DNA of 64,000 bases from Gautieria morchelliformis (lineage: Eukaryota; Basidiomycota; Agaricomycetes; Gomphales; Gomphaceae): the NCBI GenBank assembly GCA_015179125.1, contig WHVA01000032.1:310001-374000 (forward strand), in the 5' to 3' direction. Positions within the stretch are counted from its first letter, which is position 1; the number at the start of each line of letters is the position of its first letter. The translations under genes were made by a program, and so were the position numbers. Below the pieces are notes generated by a model. It searched no databases. It worked only from the letters and a program-made list of their open reading frames with translations, and was not told the DNA's origin. Shown piece by piece: positions 43,953 to 55,081 of this stretch.

Positions 43953-44915
43953 GTGATGGTGTCGCGCACGGCCGACAAGGCGCCTGCGCTGAAGCCTATC
44001 GTGAGCGCGTCCGCGAAAGAAGGCCATAATGTCCATGCCATCAAGTTGGACGTGGCGTCTTCCGGGGTGAGTTTCTTTCTCCACGACTTCACGCTTCCAC
44101 CTCACGCATCGTTCGTAGTCCGTCCACAACGTCGTCGAGCTCACCGATGGGCGCATCGATCTTCTGATCAACGCCGCCAGTTCACGCGGCGACCCGGCGC
44201 TCAAGATCTGGGATCTGAAGAGGAGCGAATTGGAGGATGAGGTTGGCCATATAATATAGTTGCTGTGATGGACATGGTGCTGACGTGATTCGTGAATGCG
44301 CTCAGCTCCGCAACAACCTCGTAGGAGCCATCGCGTTCACGAGTGCCCTGATTCCATACTTGAGGCCCATGCCAGCCGAGGAGAAAAAAGAAGAGAAGGA
44401 GGAGGAGGAGACTAAACCGGAGAAGGATGAAACAGTCGAGGCGAAGGATGACAAGGAGGCAGTGAAGGAAGAGAAGCGAGACGGAAGAGACACCTGCAGA
44501 AAACAAAGCAGAGAAGCCCGAGGAGACGGAGAAGCCGGCGGATGCGGCGACCCTCCAGACTGAAAAGGAGACGAAACTCGACGTCCAAGAAGCCGAGCCC
44601 AGCCCTGCGGCCGGTGCCCCAGACGCCGCGCCTGCAAGCAACGAGGCTCCAGCCGCACAGCCCACTGACGCCGCGCCCCCAGCGCCCCCACCCTCCGTCC
44701 TCCCGGCGCAGCCATTCATGGTCTTCCTCGCGCCCTCCAACCCGATCCAGAATGTGGCCGGCGCCGTGCCAACGGGCAGCGCCTTCGCGTCGAGCCCATG
44801 CACACTCTTCTCGCTCTCACGCGCGGAGCTACAGGTCGCGATCGCCAAGTACTCGGGCTCGGAGGACAGGGCGTCGGCGTCGTGGGGCTGGAGCGGCATG
44901 GACTGGACGATCCGG
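43953..44915 (+). pseudogene. Short-chain dehydrogenase-like fragment
   Basis: Readable pieces: APALKPIVSASAKEGHNVHA then AIKLDVASSG, a spliced continuation SVHNVVELTDGRIDLLINAA (from 44120), DPALKIWDLKRSELEDE, and after another intron LRNNLVGAIAFTSALIPYLR (from about 44308). LDV, G-R-I-D-L-L-I-N-A-A and N-L-V-G are typical of the middle of an SDR Rossmann fold. The N-terminal glycine-rich cofactor loop is missing. A Glu/Lys- and Pro-rich insertion follows with a one-base frameshift near 44485, then MVFLAPSNPIQNVAGAV to WGWSGMDWTIR. Broken and incomplete; oxidoreductase ancestry only. Confidence 0.6.
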
Positions 44916-45027
44916 TGAGTGCAGTGCATTGAGACTAGTCTGACAGGGGTGATTCTTATGGGTGTAGCATTCGGAGGTCCGAGATGGGTCAATCTCAGCG
45001 AGCATCTAGACTGTTCACCTTGTTGTT

Positions 45028-45745
45028 CGGTGGTGCCGCAGAGCTTTATGAAGAAGGAAATACGCTGGACGGTTTGTTAAATCCGTCCGCCCCGGGTTAG
45101 TCGTTGATTCGCATGATAGAACTGTTCCAATCCCTCGACTTCGAGTGGCACGATGGCCCAGGTTCTCCACCACCGCACCAGGTAGCTGTCCCAGCTGTTC
45201 TTCGTGGCGGAAGCTGTCGCACGATTTGATAGAGAGACCGATTGAGGCTGTGAAAAGGAATATGGTGAGTTGGGTGTTCACTCGACCCATCCCCTGTGTA
45301 CAACACATACATCAACGAACCCTCCTCCAATATTTCCAACAAGCATATGAGGTACGTTAGTATTTTGAGAACTAACAGAACTGGTCAGCACCTTTCTGTG
45401 CCTATCGCGGCGGCGGGTGTGGGTGTGGGTGCGAGCTTGAACTCGGCACGCTCGGGCGCGACCGCGCTCACGACGACGACGACGAGCAGTGTGCTGACGG
45501 CTGCGGATGTGGAGCTCGACATCGAGGAGCGTGCACTGCACCTGGCGGTCGAGGAGACGTTTGAGGAGATCGGGCGGCGGTGGATGCTGTGGGCAGCGAA
45601 CGGGCGCGCCATACGTGTGGGCGAGCTTATCCTGATTGTGGACTCGGACACGTTGTACCGGAGGATTGCCTCAGGGATGCGGCGTGGGAGCTGGCGGAAT
45701 CCCCCAAGGTAGCGATCATTGAGCATGAGTCGGGTGCGTGCGGCC
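45028..45745 (+). pseudogene. Glycosyltransferase family 2-like fragment
   Basis: A frame with ELDIEERALHLAVEETFEEI, GRRWMLWAANGRAIRVGELI and LIVDSDT is followed, in the next frame after about 45655, by VVPEDCLRDAAWELAESPKV and AIIEHES. Together they match the donor-binding part of large fungal GT2-type membrane glycosyltransferases, with the DSD metal-binding triad intact but a frameshift right behind it. Upstream pieces (RMIELFQSLDFEWHDGPGSP near 45108) belong to the same protein but are cut by stops. No transmembrane part is present. Confidence 0.6.
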
Positions 45746-46265
45746 GACGGCGGGGGTTGCTAGCCGCAACTGATTCTGTTTTTCTTTTCATGGATTGGAA
45801 AGCGGTATTTCAGTGATTTTCACCTTATGTTTCATCTGTATTTTCCCTTGTATATATTGATTTATGACTTGAAATAATGGGGCATTCAGTTGCTGCATCT
45901 CTGAAATGTGGTGATAGAACCACGGGGTCGTAAGTGACTATCTCATGGGAACCCAGTGGTTGTCGACTCGAAATGCCTGGTTCAATCCATTGGTCTTCCG
46001 TTGTAGGATCCCTGAATACACATGAGTCAACCCCTGAAACCAACTCATTGAAACGAAACTTTTTCCACTGAAACCAATTCATTGAATTTTCAACGGGTTC
46101 TATTGGTATTTACACTAGCTATAATGGTTTATATACTGAATACTCAGTGGGTCCACCCAATAGGATTCATTGGGTTGACTACCCACAGTGTTGGACTTCG
46201 CTTGGGTTTAGGAGGAGTGGAGCAATACACCAGTGTTTGAACAGCACTGTATGTATTCCACTCAA

Positions 46266-46293
46266 CTAGGTGGGTACCCGTGCTTCGCACGGG
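46266..46293 (-). mobile_element. Helitron 3' end, copy 1
   Basis: On the minus strand the hairpin CCCGTGCGAAGCACGGG (46293-46277) is followed after seven bases by CTAG (46269-46266) and then T, as required for a Helitron terminus (hairpin, CTRR, insertion between A and T). The body extends rightward. The 5' end was not found. Confidence 0.6.
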
Positions 46294-47490
46294 GGTTTAA
46301 GTCAAATGCATCAGTAAGGTCAAATGCATTGGGGTAAATAAAATGCATCTTGTACAATATATCCTCTTCTCATGTTTCCCATGTCCCCTTTATGTCATGT
46401 GCTCCCTGTGTGTATATCCTCAAAAGGTGTGATGATTATACGCATTTTCTCTGTATGGGATGTTCATATATACCTATCATCTACTTCATAAAGGTCTGGG
46501 TCATATGCCTCATTATCAGCTGGGTTGCCCAAGGTGCAGGGATACCGACTTAAGGGCCTTGAGGAGCTTTGATAAAGTGTTTCTGTGCTGCAACCTGCAC
46601 TGCGGTTCTCCTAGTGCACCCCAGTATGCGTAGGGTGTTCCCTGGTGTAGTGTGCGTACACAGATACAAACATGCAGACTTCCCTCTCTACATCTGTGAT
46701 GGTCCTCCCAGCAACTCTAGACATGAAATTGGTAATAGTCTTGACTGAATCATCAGGTATTATAAGATTGCGCCTATTATCATAATCCACAGGTTTCAAA
46801 GCTTTGAGAAGGCTTTCATCTCGAAGAACAGAAAAGTGGCTCCATTCCATAGTTGATGTGCCACTTTGGGAGTCACTGCACTGTCTTGGAACCATGCAGG
46901 AATGCCATCAGGAAATCCATCATGAAAGGACTCATCAAAATAATGGAATCCATGCACACCAGACACATGTCAATCCTTAATTTTGACAATGCTTGTATAT
47001 ATATATGCCAGCTGACCCTCCGGTGACACTCTCAGAGAAATTAAACAATACCAAAATCAGAAATGGGGGAAGACCCAAAATGCAGTTGGATTTGATGTGC
47101 TCTGTCCCTTCCTTGGTTGTTGTTGAATAAATCCCAAGCATGAGTCCCAAGGCAGACAGATGTGATGATAGGCAGGACATTTCCTTCTCTTGTGATGCGT
47201 GTCCTCATTTTACTCTGCACAGCTGCGGTTGGTGCTGTAGGCCACCTATTGCTCCCATCCAAGTTGCCTTCATTGATCGGTGTTCCAAGCTTGACAATAA
47301 GGCAGTTGATCCATCAGGGAGTGGTGAATTGATCCCTTTGTATCTGAGGGATGGGTGCCCCTCGCTCACACTCATGTGAGCTAACTCCGCTATACATGCC
47401 AGGACTGGATAGTACGAAGTCAGATCTATGTGATCTGTTTTTCCTGGTGACCAAAGAGGCGGTTGAACTGCTAATAACCTCAGTAGATAG
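46294..47490 (-). other. Helitron interior with unrecognised coding pieces
   Basis: On the minus strand several open pieces are seen: WSPGKTDHIDLTSYYPVLAC and MSVSEGHPSLRYKGINSPLP (47205-47500), SVCLGTHAWDLFNNNQ (about 47130), and FHDGFPDGIPAWFQDSAVTP (about 46900). They are in different frames and probably remnants of one gene, carried by the Helitron or underlying it. No family recognised. Confidence 0.35.
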
Positions 47491-48285
47491 CATGTCCTCA
47501 CCCGTAGCATGTCCTCACCCATAGCGTGTCCTCACCTGTAGTGTGTCCTCATCCGTAGTGTGTCCTCATCCGTAGGGTGTCCTCACCCATAACGTGTCCT
47601 CACAGGTAACGTGTCCTCACAGGTAGCATGTCCTCACAGGTAGCATGTCCTCACAGGTAGCGTGTCCTCACATGCAGTGTTTCCTCACATGCAGCGTGTC
47701 CTCACACGCAGCATTGTCCTCACATGTAGTGTGTCCTCACATGTAGCGTGTCCTCACACGTAGCGTGTCCTCACATGTAGCGTGTCCTCACATGCAGCGT
47801 GTCCTCACACGTAGCATGTTCTAGCATGTCCTCACACGTAGCGTGTCCTCACATGCAGCGTGTCCTCACATGTAGCATGTTCTAGCATGTCCTCACACGT
47901 AGTGTGTCCTCACATGCAGCCTGTCCTCACATGCAGCCTGTCCTCACATGCAGCCTGTCCTCACATGCAGCCTGTCCTCACATGCAGCCTGTCCTCCCAC
48001 GTAGCGTGTCCTCACATGCAGCCTGTCCTCACATGCAGCGTGTCCTCACACGTAGCATGTTCTAGCATGTCCTCACATGTAGTGTGTCCTCACACGTAGC
48101 ATGTCCTCACATGCAGTGTGTCCTCACACGTGGCGTGTCCTCACATGCAGCATGTCCTCACACGTAGGGTGTCCTCACACGCAGCATGTCCTCACACATA
48201 GCATGCCCTCACAGGTAGTGTGTACTCACATGCAGTGTGTCCCCAAACATGTAGTGTGTCCCCAAGTATAGCATGTGTAGGGTAG
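47490..48285. repeat. 17-bp satellite, about 45 copies
   Basis: Tandem units of the form GTGTCCTCACAYGYAGC, with variants CCCGTAG, AGGTAGC and an occasional TTCTAGC insert (near 47818, 47880 and 48060, a higher-order period). The tract decays on the right into TGTCCCCAAGTATAGC-type units to about 48490. No coding role. Confidence 0.9.
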
Positions 48286-48579
48286 TCTGACCCTCAAGTA
48301 TAGCATGCGTGGCATGTCTCCCATGCAAGTGTCCCCCAAGTATAGTGTGCATAACATGTCCCTTGTTTGTAGCGTGTCCCCCATGCATGGTGTGTCACCC
48401 TATAGTGTGTAGCTTGTCCCTTGTTTATAGCATGTTGCCCTATAGTGTGCATAGCATGTCCCTATAGTGTGTGTAGCATCCCATGTTTAACATATCCCCA
48501 AGAGCCTCAAAGTGAATTTATTATAGGGGCAATATAACAGAGAGTTTATAGTGAATATTAGAGGAATAGACTTATTTAT

Positions 48580-48830
48580 ATTTGCAAGCAGAGGCTGTTA
48601 CTTATTATTAACTTAAGCAAACTCAGGGAAATTTATTAATGTTTGTTTTAACATAGACAGTATACAAAATAAAATAATAACAAAAGAAACTACATTGCAA
48701 GCAGAGCCTGTTGTCATTAATTTTAGCAAGTTCAGGATAATGTATTAATATCTATTTCTTGAAAAAATGTCAAAAAATGTACAGTACATATGGTAAAATA
48801 CAATAACAAAAGAGATAAAAATAAGATTAC
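48580..48830. repeat. Tandem pair of about 125 bp, AT-rich
   Basis: TTGCAAGCAGAG(G/C)CTGTT begins both units (about 48582 and 48697), and both continue through TATTAAT and AATAACAAAAGA. Diverged copies; no gene. Confidence 0.6.
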
Positions 48831-48858
48831 AGAATTTACATTGGATCAAATAGCAATG

Positions 48859-48960
48859 TTACCCCTAAGGAGACCCAGCAACAGCAAGAGACACCCAGAG
48901 AAAGTCCAGAGAAACTTTCTCTGGGTGTCTCTTGCTGTGGCTGGGTCTCCTTGGGGGTAA
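48859..48960. repeat. 47-bp-arm inverted repeat with 8-base loop
   Basis: TTACCCCTAAGGAGACCCAG... at 48859-48905 is answered by ...CTGGGTCTCCTTGGGGGTAA at 48914-48960, two mismatches in 47. It would fold into a strong hairpin in RNA or a cruciform in DNA. Confidence 0.9.
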
Positions 48961-49293
48961 AAGAGTAAGCCAACCATACAGCAGCCAGAGAGGAGTGACC
49001 GGTGATGGCTTTCCAGCGTTGCTCTTTATACTGAGCGAAGCCCGTGCACGGACCACCCTCGCGTATGTGGTCGCGAGGGATGCGAGTGGGTCATGTGACC
49101 AGCCACGCTGCCAGCGTCAACTCGCGGCTGCGCCGCTCGCTCGCGATTGGACTGGTAAGTGGCGCTGGCTCGCGATTGGTCAGCCGACTAAGATTACCAA
49201 TCATGACATAAGCGATGCCCACAACCACCCTTACCTGCGTGTTTCACTTTTTGATGACCGTTGAAAGTTGACAATGGCGTAGCTAGAGAGTCC

Positions 49294-49500
49294 GATGATG
49301 TGTCGCGCTCGCAAACCAAAACACCGTTGGTGGGACGTCTTCGAGTTCATTCCATCCTTCCTCACTACTTCTCCTGGTCGTTACTGCTCCCCTCGCCTCT
49401 CCATGTTCCCAGACGCAGACCGCTGGCCAAACAAAATCCCACCTGTACCATGCAGACCAATCATCCAGCGGGGAGGTGAAGTAAAAGTAAGGTCTTCGAT
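49294..49500 (+). pseudogene. Possible upstream exon of the MULE locus
   Basis: A frame with PKHRWWDVFEFIPSFLTTSP and DADRWPNKIPPVPCRPIIQR ends at a GTAAGG donor (about 49489) and could splice to 49545. No domain is recognised, and the following exon frame breaks, so linkage to the transposase is inferred from position. Confidence 0.35.
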
Positions 49501-49899
49501 TAGCACATTTTTGGACATCATCTAATTGTTATCAAATGCTGCAGGTTGATATCAACCTGCTCTTTGTGGATACAGGGCAAGAAGAAGAGATCCGGTGACA
49601 ATACGATGCTCGAGTTCACACGTCACGTTTCAACTTTTTTCAGAGGATGTACACTCGCAACAGGCCGCATTGAAGCTACTACAAGAACAAAGCCTAGACC
49701 TGCGCAACCTGGGGGATTTAGGGAATGGATGGAGTACATGATGGAGCACCTGGGGAGGAAATGGAACTAAGAAGTACGCTCGCATCTTACTACAGTGGTG
49801 GGGATAGTTTATAGCTCTGGAATATAAACCTTTTTAACACAAACAAAAGCCAATCCGGATCAAGTACTGATGCATACAAGTTGAAACATGATCAGTGAC

Positions 49900-52600
49900 G
49901 TAGACCCAAAGGACTTGACATAAATGAAAAAGAATGGCGGTGCCAGGGACCTTACGATTTTATGGCGTGTTTGGCTCACTTAGACGTCACATACTTTACT
50001 TCTAACTTTCAAGTACGACGAATCACCGGGATCCTGTTGCACAGCAACGGGTGTCGTAACAGAGTAATGCAACGCTTCCCAAGCATTCCACTTCATGAAC
50101 ACGTCTGGCAGGTAGCACTAGCTCAGTTGAATGATGGTGCCAGGTTAGTATTTCTCTTGTATATTCAGAATTCTATAGGTATTATATCTGTAATCTAGCA
50201 TTGCAGCCATTCAGGCTCGCAACCAAGAGCTCTATCATGCCAAGTTATATATTGGCCAAACGTCGTTTGATCCTAAGACCCCAAATGTGCGCTACCAATT
50301 TTTGCAAACAGATTCCAGTACCCTCTACCAAAAATATTCCAAGCTGCATGGAATAAACGTCGGACAAGCTCCCCAGTACAACTTGGACAACTGGCTCAAC
50401 CCAGACTCACCGGAATACAAACCGAACATTGCATCAGCAGTGTTTCATTATCATGCAAGGGTCATGAAAGACGATAGGATGTGTATCTGCATTCAGACCG
50501 AAGATATGAAAAGAGCAGCATGGAAGTTAGCGCACCAGAAACAGCTGATATTCGATGGCACATTTGGTATATGTGACCATCGTGTCCTTCTATTCATCGC
50601 ACTTGGTGTTGATGAGGTGGAGTACCACTCGCATTCTTTCTTTTCTCTGCCCCTACTGGCAACAAAGCGACACATGCTGGTTACGACATGCGCATCCTGT
50701 CTGATCTCCTAAAGGCATGGCGGGACTCTCTGGGTTGTCAGGACAGCATTAAATTTACGCCGCTGGTCGCTATCACTGATACTGACACAAAGGAGCGCGG
50801 TGCACTACTCCAAATTTGGCCAAAGATATGGTTAATTCTGTGCAAGTTTCATGTTCGACAGTGTTGTTCCAATCATCGGAAACAGGTCCTCCAAATGGGA
50901 AAGACACCTAACTTTCCAAAGCAACATGTTCAGGCTAGAATTTGTGTTCTGGAAGAGGAGTAAGTAGTTTCATACCTATGTAGCATTATTTGTATCTCAT
51001 AAAATACAGACTACTTCTCACTGGTGACTATGAAGTGGCGCAGAATATTATATCACAAGAGAAGCTTGCGCTCACCAACTTGAAAGAGCTTCCGGAGATG
51101 GTAGCAGCAGCTGGCACTGGCTTAAATTACCTCAAATATATTACCGATACATGGATGCCAGTCTCCCTCTGGCAGGGTTGGTCTCAGAAAGGCCGCACAC
51201 ATGGTTCCGCAATACTCAAAATTCCTATTGAAGGTGTCATACCTACAACCAACCATTTGGAGGCTTTCAATGCAATCCTGAAGCGGAAACATATACACCG
51301 GTGGCAGCACTCTGGCAAACGTCTGCACTTGGATATATTTATTTTCCTGCTGATCACACGGATATTACCAGGCATTTTCAACCACCGGAGCACAGAAGCA
51401 GAATACTACCAATGGCTCTCAGAAGGTTTCCGAGATCAGACTGGTGGTGTTGATCTGGCTGCGAGACAAAAGACTCAGCCGTTTGCACCAAAGCAACTGC
51501 CTGAACCGGTCATCCCAGTGGCCTGGTGGACTTCTGAAAACAAACAGCATAATATCACTGAAGCTACGTATCTCTCACAATCACACATGTCCCAGGTGCA
51601 CTGGTTAGATCCTTATACAGTCGATGGTACCTGTGCAAGTGCCCTGGCTGACATTTGAGTGCCTGATCATAAACACTATGATTTGTGACTGAATGTTTAT
51701 GGCTGGGCCTATTATTCTTGCCCAGCCTTCAGTCAGAACCGTGGTGCATGCAAGCACTTGTGGGCATTGCAGCTTGTGATTCCAAAGCTGACCGAATCAG
51801 GATCACTTGCCCCAGCGACCTATCCTTTCCATTTCCCCACAAATGAAGATGACGTGCAGACCATCTATAGGCAGTGCTTTACAGTACCTACGACATTGCT
51901 CACTGCCGCTCCTGATACCACCACTGATCACACTGATGCACCATCCAGTGCATCAGTGACTCTTTCTAATCACACCAACACCTGGTTATTGCAAACCATG
52001 GAGGACGACGATAGCAAGTCACACAAACCACCTGAGTCTGACATTGACAGCTCAGAATCGGACGGTGACTCCCATGCCAAAAAGACAGATGAAGTGAGTA
52101 AAACAAATTGGGCTAATAATCTAAATGGTATATATTTATGTTTTCCTATTCAGCCTGAGGGGTCAAGTACTACTGCCACCGAAGGTGTCCGTCACCAAGT
52201 GCTTGATAAGATCAAGCACTTTATGCACATAAGCCTTCCCAAACTTCACGGAATAGTTACACTTCTAGATGATGCATATCAGACCCCAATTTTCCCACTC
52301 TCTCAAACTGATCTCACTGACCTATCTGAGCTTGAAGATGTGTGTTCAAAGCTCGCTATAGGTGTTAGGCAGATGACCGGCCAATTCACTGTGCCTGAGT
52401 TGTGTGCACTAGCTGTGCCAGCAACAGCAAGTACTCATAGTGTAAGTGCTCTCTATCCTACAAGGAAAGAATGAGCTGATATTATTCATGCTAGCATGTG
52501 TTTGGTGCCTCAGATGGTCTTTCAGAGTTGCCAGTCAAGCGACTGCTGCCTCCATCTCCTGAACGCAACCAGCGTCGCAAGGCATTGCATGTGGACTGTT
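49900..52600 (+). pseudogene. MULE-type transposase with SWIM zinc finger, decayed
   Basis: Exons read by eye: about 49900-50143, 50199-50957, 51010-51660 and beyond. First a Cys/His region (EWRCQGPYDFMACLAHLDVT), then the MULE transposase core: LIFDGTFGICDHRVLLFIAL with the first Asp, AITDTDTKERGAL with the second, KFHVRQC, and NHLEAFNAILKRKH with the Glu. Downstream, SCPAFSQNRGACKHLWALQL near 51740 is the SWIM CxH part. A Ser/Asp-rich tail follows to about 52600. One base is missing near 50620, so GVDE and GVPLAFF are out of frame, and stops lie before the SWIM part. The family moves Mutator-like DNA transposons by cut and paste. No terminal inverted repeats were identified. Confidence 0.75.
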
Positions 52601-54161
52601 AGGGTGTCCAAGACCACAGTAATTATTCAACACAATTTTTTTTAATTAATAAACCTATTCCACAAAGTGTATGATGTACACTTCTCCGTACGTGGCTGGG
52701 TTTTTATAATACAACAAGAAGCAGTTCCAATTCTTTGTAGCTACTCTTATCTATACATCTTCTTTTTCAATCACTTGTCGGTGTACGTGCAACAGTCGAG
52801 TTATTTCAAATTGCTGGCTTCTCTGTGAGGCATGGTATTCGTGTTAACAGAACCAGACCCCCACCCAGTAGAACACGTGCGTAGTTGCACAACGTCGAAG
52901 AGGTTCAGTCGGAGCCATCGCATTATCACTATCAGAAGGCTTTGCAATCACCCTGAAGGTGCTAGTACAGTAAGCGTTCTTGCAACAGAAGAGTGCCGGG
53001 TCGACCATGGCGTAATCGGCCCGACAGGCCGTGAAGGGAGCCAAAGGGTTGGTCTCGGCAACTGGTAACTTGCTTGAAGACGAAAAAAGGCAGGCGGATT
53101 ACTGTATCTGGACTGTATCGACATACCAGTAATATTGAAATCGGCGAGGTCAACGATTTCCGGTCTCCCTCGCTATTAGAAGGCATCAGCTTATGGGGAC
53201 GTTCGGTCATTTGTGGCCCACCAGTGCGGGGCTCCAAGGGATGGCAAGTTGTCAAACAGCTGGACATACCGAAACAAGCCAATGCTCTTCATGGCTAATC
53301 ATGATCGAACGCCTGCCTCCCTTTTGCAGTTGATATCAGCTGCGCAGGATAGCATACTGAACGCTCAGCCTCGTCGATGTCGGGCGCTTGGAACAACAAA
53401 CCACGGAAACACAGGAGCCCTATAACGATATGATATGAGCCTCGGTCATAATGAACAGCTGACGGGGCCCTCTCGTAGCCACTCCAGCGTGCCCGAGGCT
53501 AGCTTAGGACATGGTGATGATTGTCACCTACCTGGTCCCAGAAGACTCCAGACTTACAGACGTGCCAGGTGCCATTAATTTCTTGAAGTTCTACGCTATG
53601 CAAGCGCATGGCTCTAGCTCTTTCCTGTTAAGGTTTAGTCAAGTAGGTCGACCGGCGGGCGCGGTCAAGATGGCCGTGAGTATTGCATGTGTATCGCGAT
53701 TTATGTCCACGGCGCCACTTTAGTGTACTGTATGTCTGATGGTAGGGGACTGATCACGACGCAATCATTCGTGTCGTGAAGTTCTGATGATCATTCTTGA
53801 TGACACCGACTAGCTTCATGTGGTAGTTTGGCCAATTGGAGTCGGTAATGCCTGAGTTATAGACATCGTAAATATTGTCGAGTGCAGTCGAAACCAACAG
53901 AACGATAAAATAGCCATTGGAGTGAAACGTTTTGAAGTTGACGTGTCGTAGCTGGAAGGCGGTTGATGGAATGTTGGGCTACGGATCCTGGGCCTGATCG
54001 TCGGAGTTTTGACGACATATATCAGAAGTACCTACAAAGATCCGTATCCTTGGCCCTCTTTTTCCCTTGCCCTCTTCGACTGCTAGCAGTGCGTGCACTT
54101 GTCCGTATCAAATTTCAGCATACGGAAAGTCAAATCGTTCCTCAAGCTTCGCGACGCGATT
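52601..54161. other. Intergenic, with a possible kinase C-terminal remnant
   Basis: No supported gene. Near 53963-54030, MMECWATDPGPDRRSFDDIY resembles the last helix of a tyrosine-kinase-like domain (C-W-x-x-D-P-x-x-R-x-F), with an extra residue. No other kinase motif is visible upstream. Confidence 0.35.
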
Positions 54162-55081
54162 ATGTTCACGAGCACCGTCCTTGTCGGATTCATCGCGCTG
54201 TTCTGCTCTAGCTTCAGCCTTGTCGATGGTCGCACGGTGAAGAGGGACGTTGTGTCGCCTCCAATCACATATCCAACAACTGGCACGGTTTGGAATGTGA
54301 ATGACAAGCACAATGTAACATGGTTAGCAGGCCGTGCTTCATACTGTTTTGACGTTGACGTTTGGGATTCTGTATTCTAATCTAGGGACACATCGGTCAT
54401 CCCTCCTGGTACCACCAATAATGGGATGATAGTCTTAGGATTTTTGGACAGTGCTGACGGTAGCAATGAACATTTGGATCTCAGTAAGTCATTCGTTACG
54501 AGCTAAACGCAAGTGCTTGCTCACAGTAGGCTCTACCTCTGGTAGACAACCCGCTTGCCTCGGGCTTTCCAATTACAGCCGGCCGGGCAGAGATCACTGT
54601 GCCGTCTGTAACGACCCGCGATACTTACATCCTGGTCCTGTTTGGCGATAGTGGCAACGCGTCCGGCAAGTTCACAATCAACAACATCAGCATCTCCACG
54701 ACGTCATCTTCCACAGCCGCCTCAAGCTCAGGCCCCCCCGCTTCTGCATCTACCGCAGATGTTCAAAGTGATTCCTCCGGGCAAGACACGTCCACGGCGC
54801 TTTCCTCGGCCGCTTCCTCGATACCGAATGGGGTTTCCGGATCGGGAACCGGAACAGTCGTGGCCGCGGCCGGGCCAGCTTCATCTGCCAGTGCCCCCTC
54901 GTCCGCTTCCAGCGCAGTCTCTTCGGGTGTCTCAGCGACCCAAACGCAGCCCGCCGCTCAATCAGCCTCCCCTTCAGGAAGTTTATCTAATGCCGGCGTC
55001 CGCTCTGCATCTTACGGTGGAGCTGCCACGTGGATATCGACCATGTGCTCGCTAGCCGTCGTTGTTGGATTTGCCCTATGA
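54162..55081 (+). CDS. Secreted GPI-anchored Ser/Thr-rich protein, Kre9/Knh1-like domain
   Basis: Exons 54162-54322, 54386-54483 and 54546-55081 add to 265 codons. Order: signal sequence (STVLVGFIALFCSSFSLVDG), a Lys-Arg site, then the beta-sandwich of the Ser-Thr-rich GPI-anchored family (PPITYPTTGTVWNVNDKHNV, DTSVIPPGTT, GRAEITVPSV, TYILVLFGDSGNASGKF). A Ser/Ala/Thr-rich stalk of about 110 residues follows, then a small-residue anchor site near SYGGAA and a hydrophobic end (MCSLAVVVGFAL). Such proteins are attached to membrane or cell wall; a role in wall glucan is inferred from Kre9. The third intron end was placed at GGTAG (54545), because it alone keeps the frame. Its 3' half is duplicated at 58190. 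Confidence 0.88.

Larger units (their letters stand above)
42983..46190. mobile_element. Probable CACTA-like TIR element with captured gene fragments
   Basis: Ends are imperfect 44-bp inverted repeats, about 36 of 44 bases matching: CACTGTGGATAGCG...CCCATTG at the left and CATTGGGTT...CCCACAGTG at the right. Behind them, both ends are crowded with related words (ATTGAAAC, CAATGAAA, CACTGAAA), like the subterminal repeats of CACTA/EnSpm elements. The interior holds dehydrogenase and glycosyltransferase fragments and no transposase, so the element would be non-autonomous. No flanking duplication is seen (CGG left, TTG right), which weakens the call. Confidence 0.55.

Noticed and set aside
42981..46193. 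A confirmed CACTA insertion with target duplication
   Set aside because: The inverted ends fit, but the bases outside (CGG and TTG) do not match, so I list the element as probable only.
53963..54211. A protein kinase gene
   Set aside because: Only one short C-terminal-lobe-like motif is seen; no ATP-binding, catalytic or activation segment upstream.
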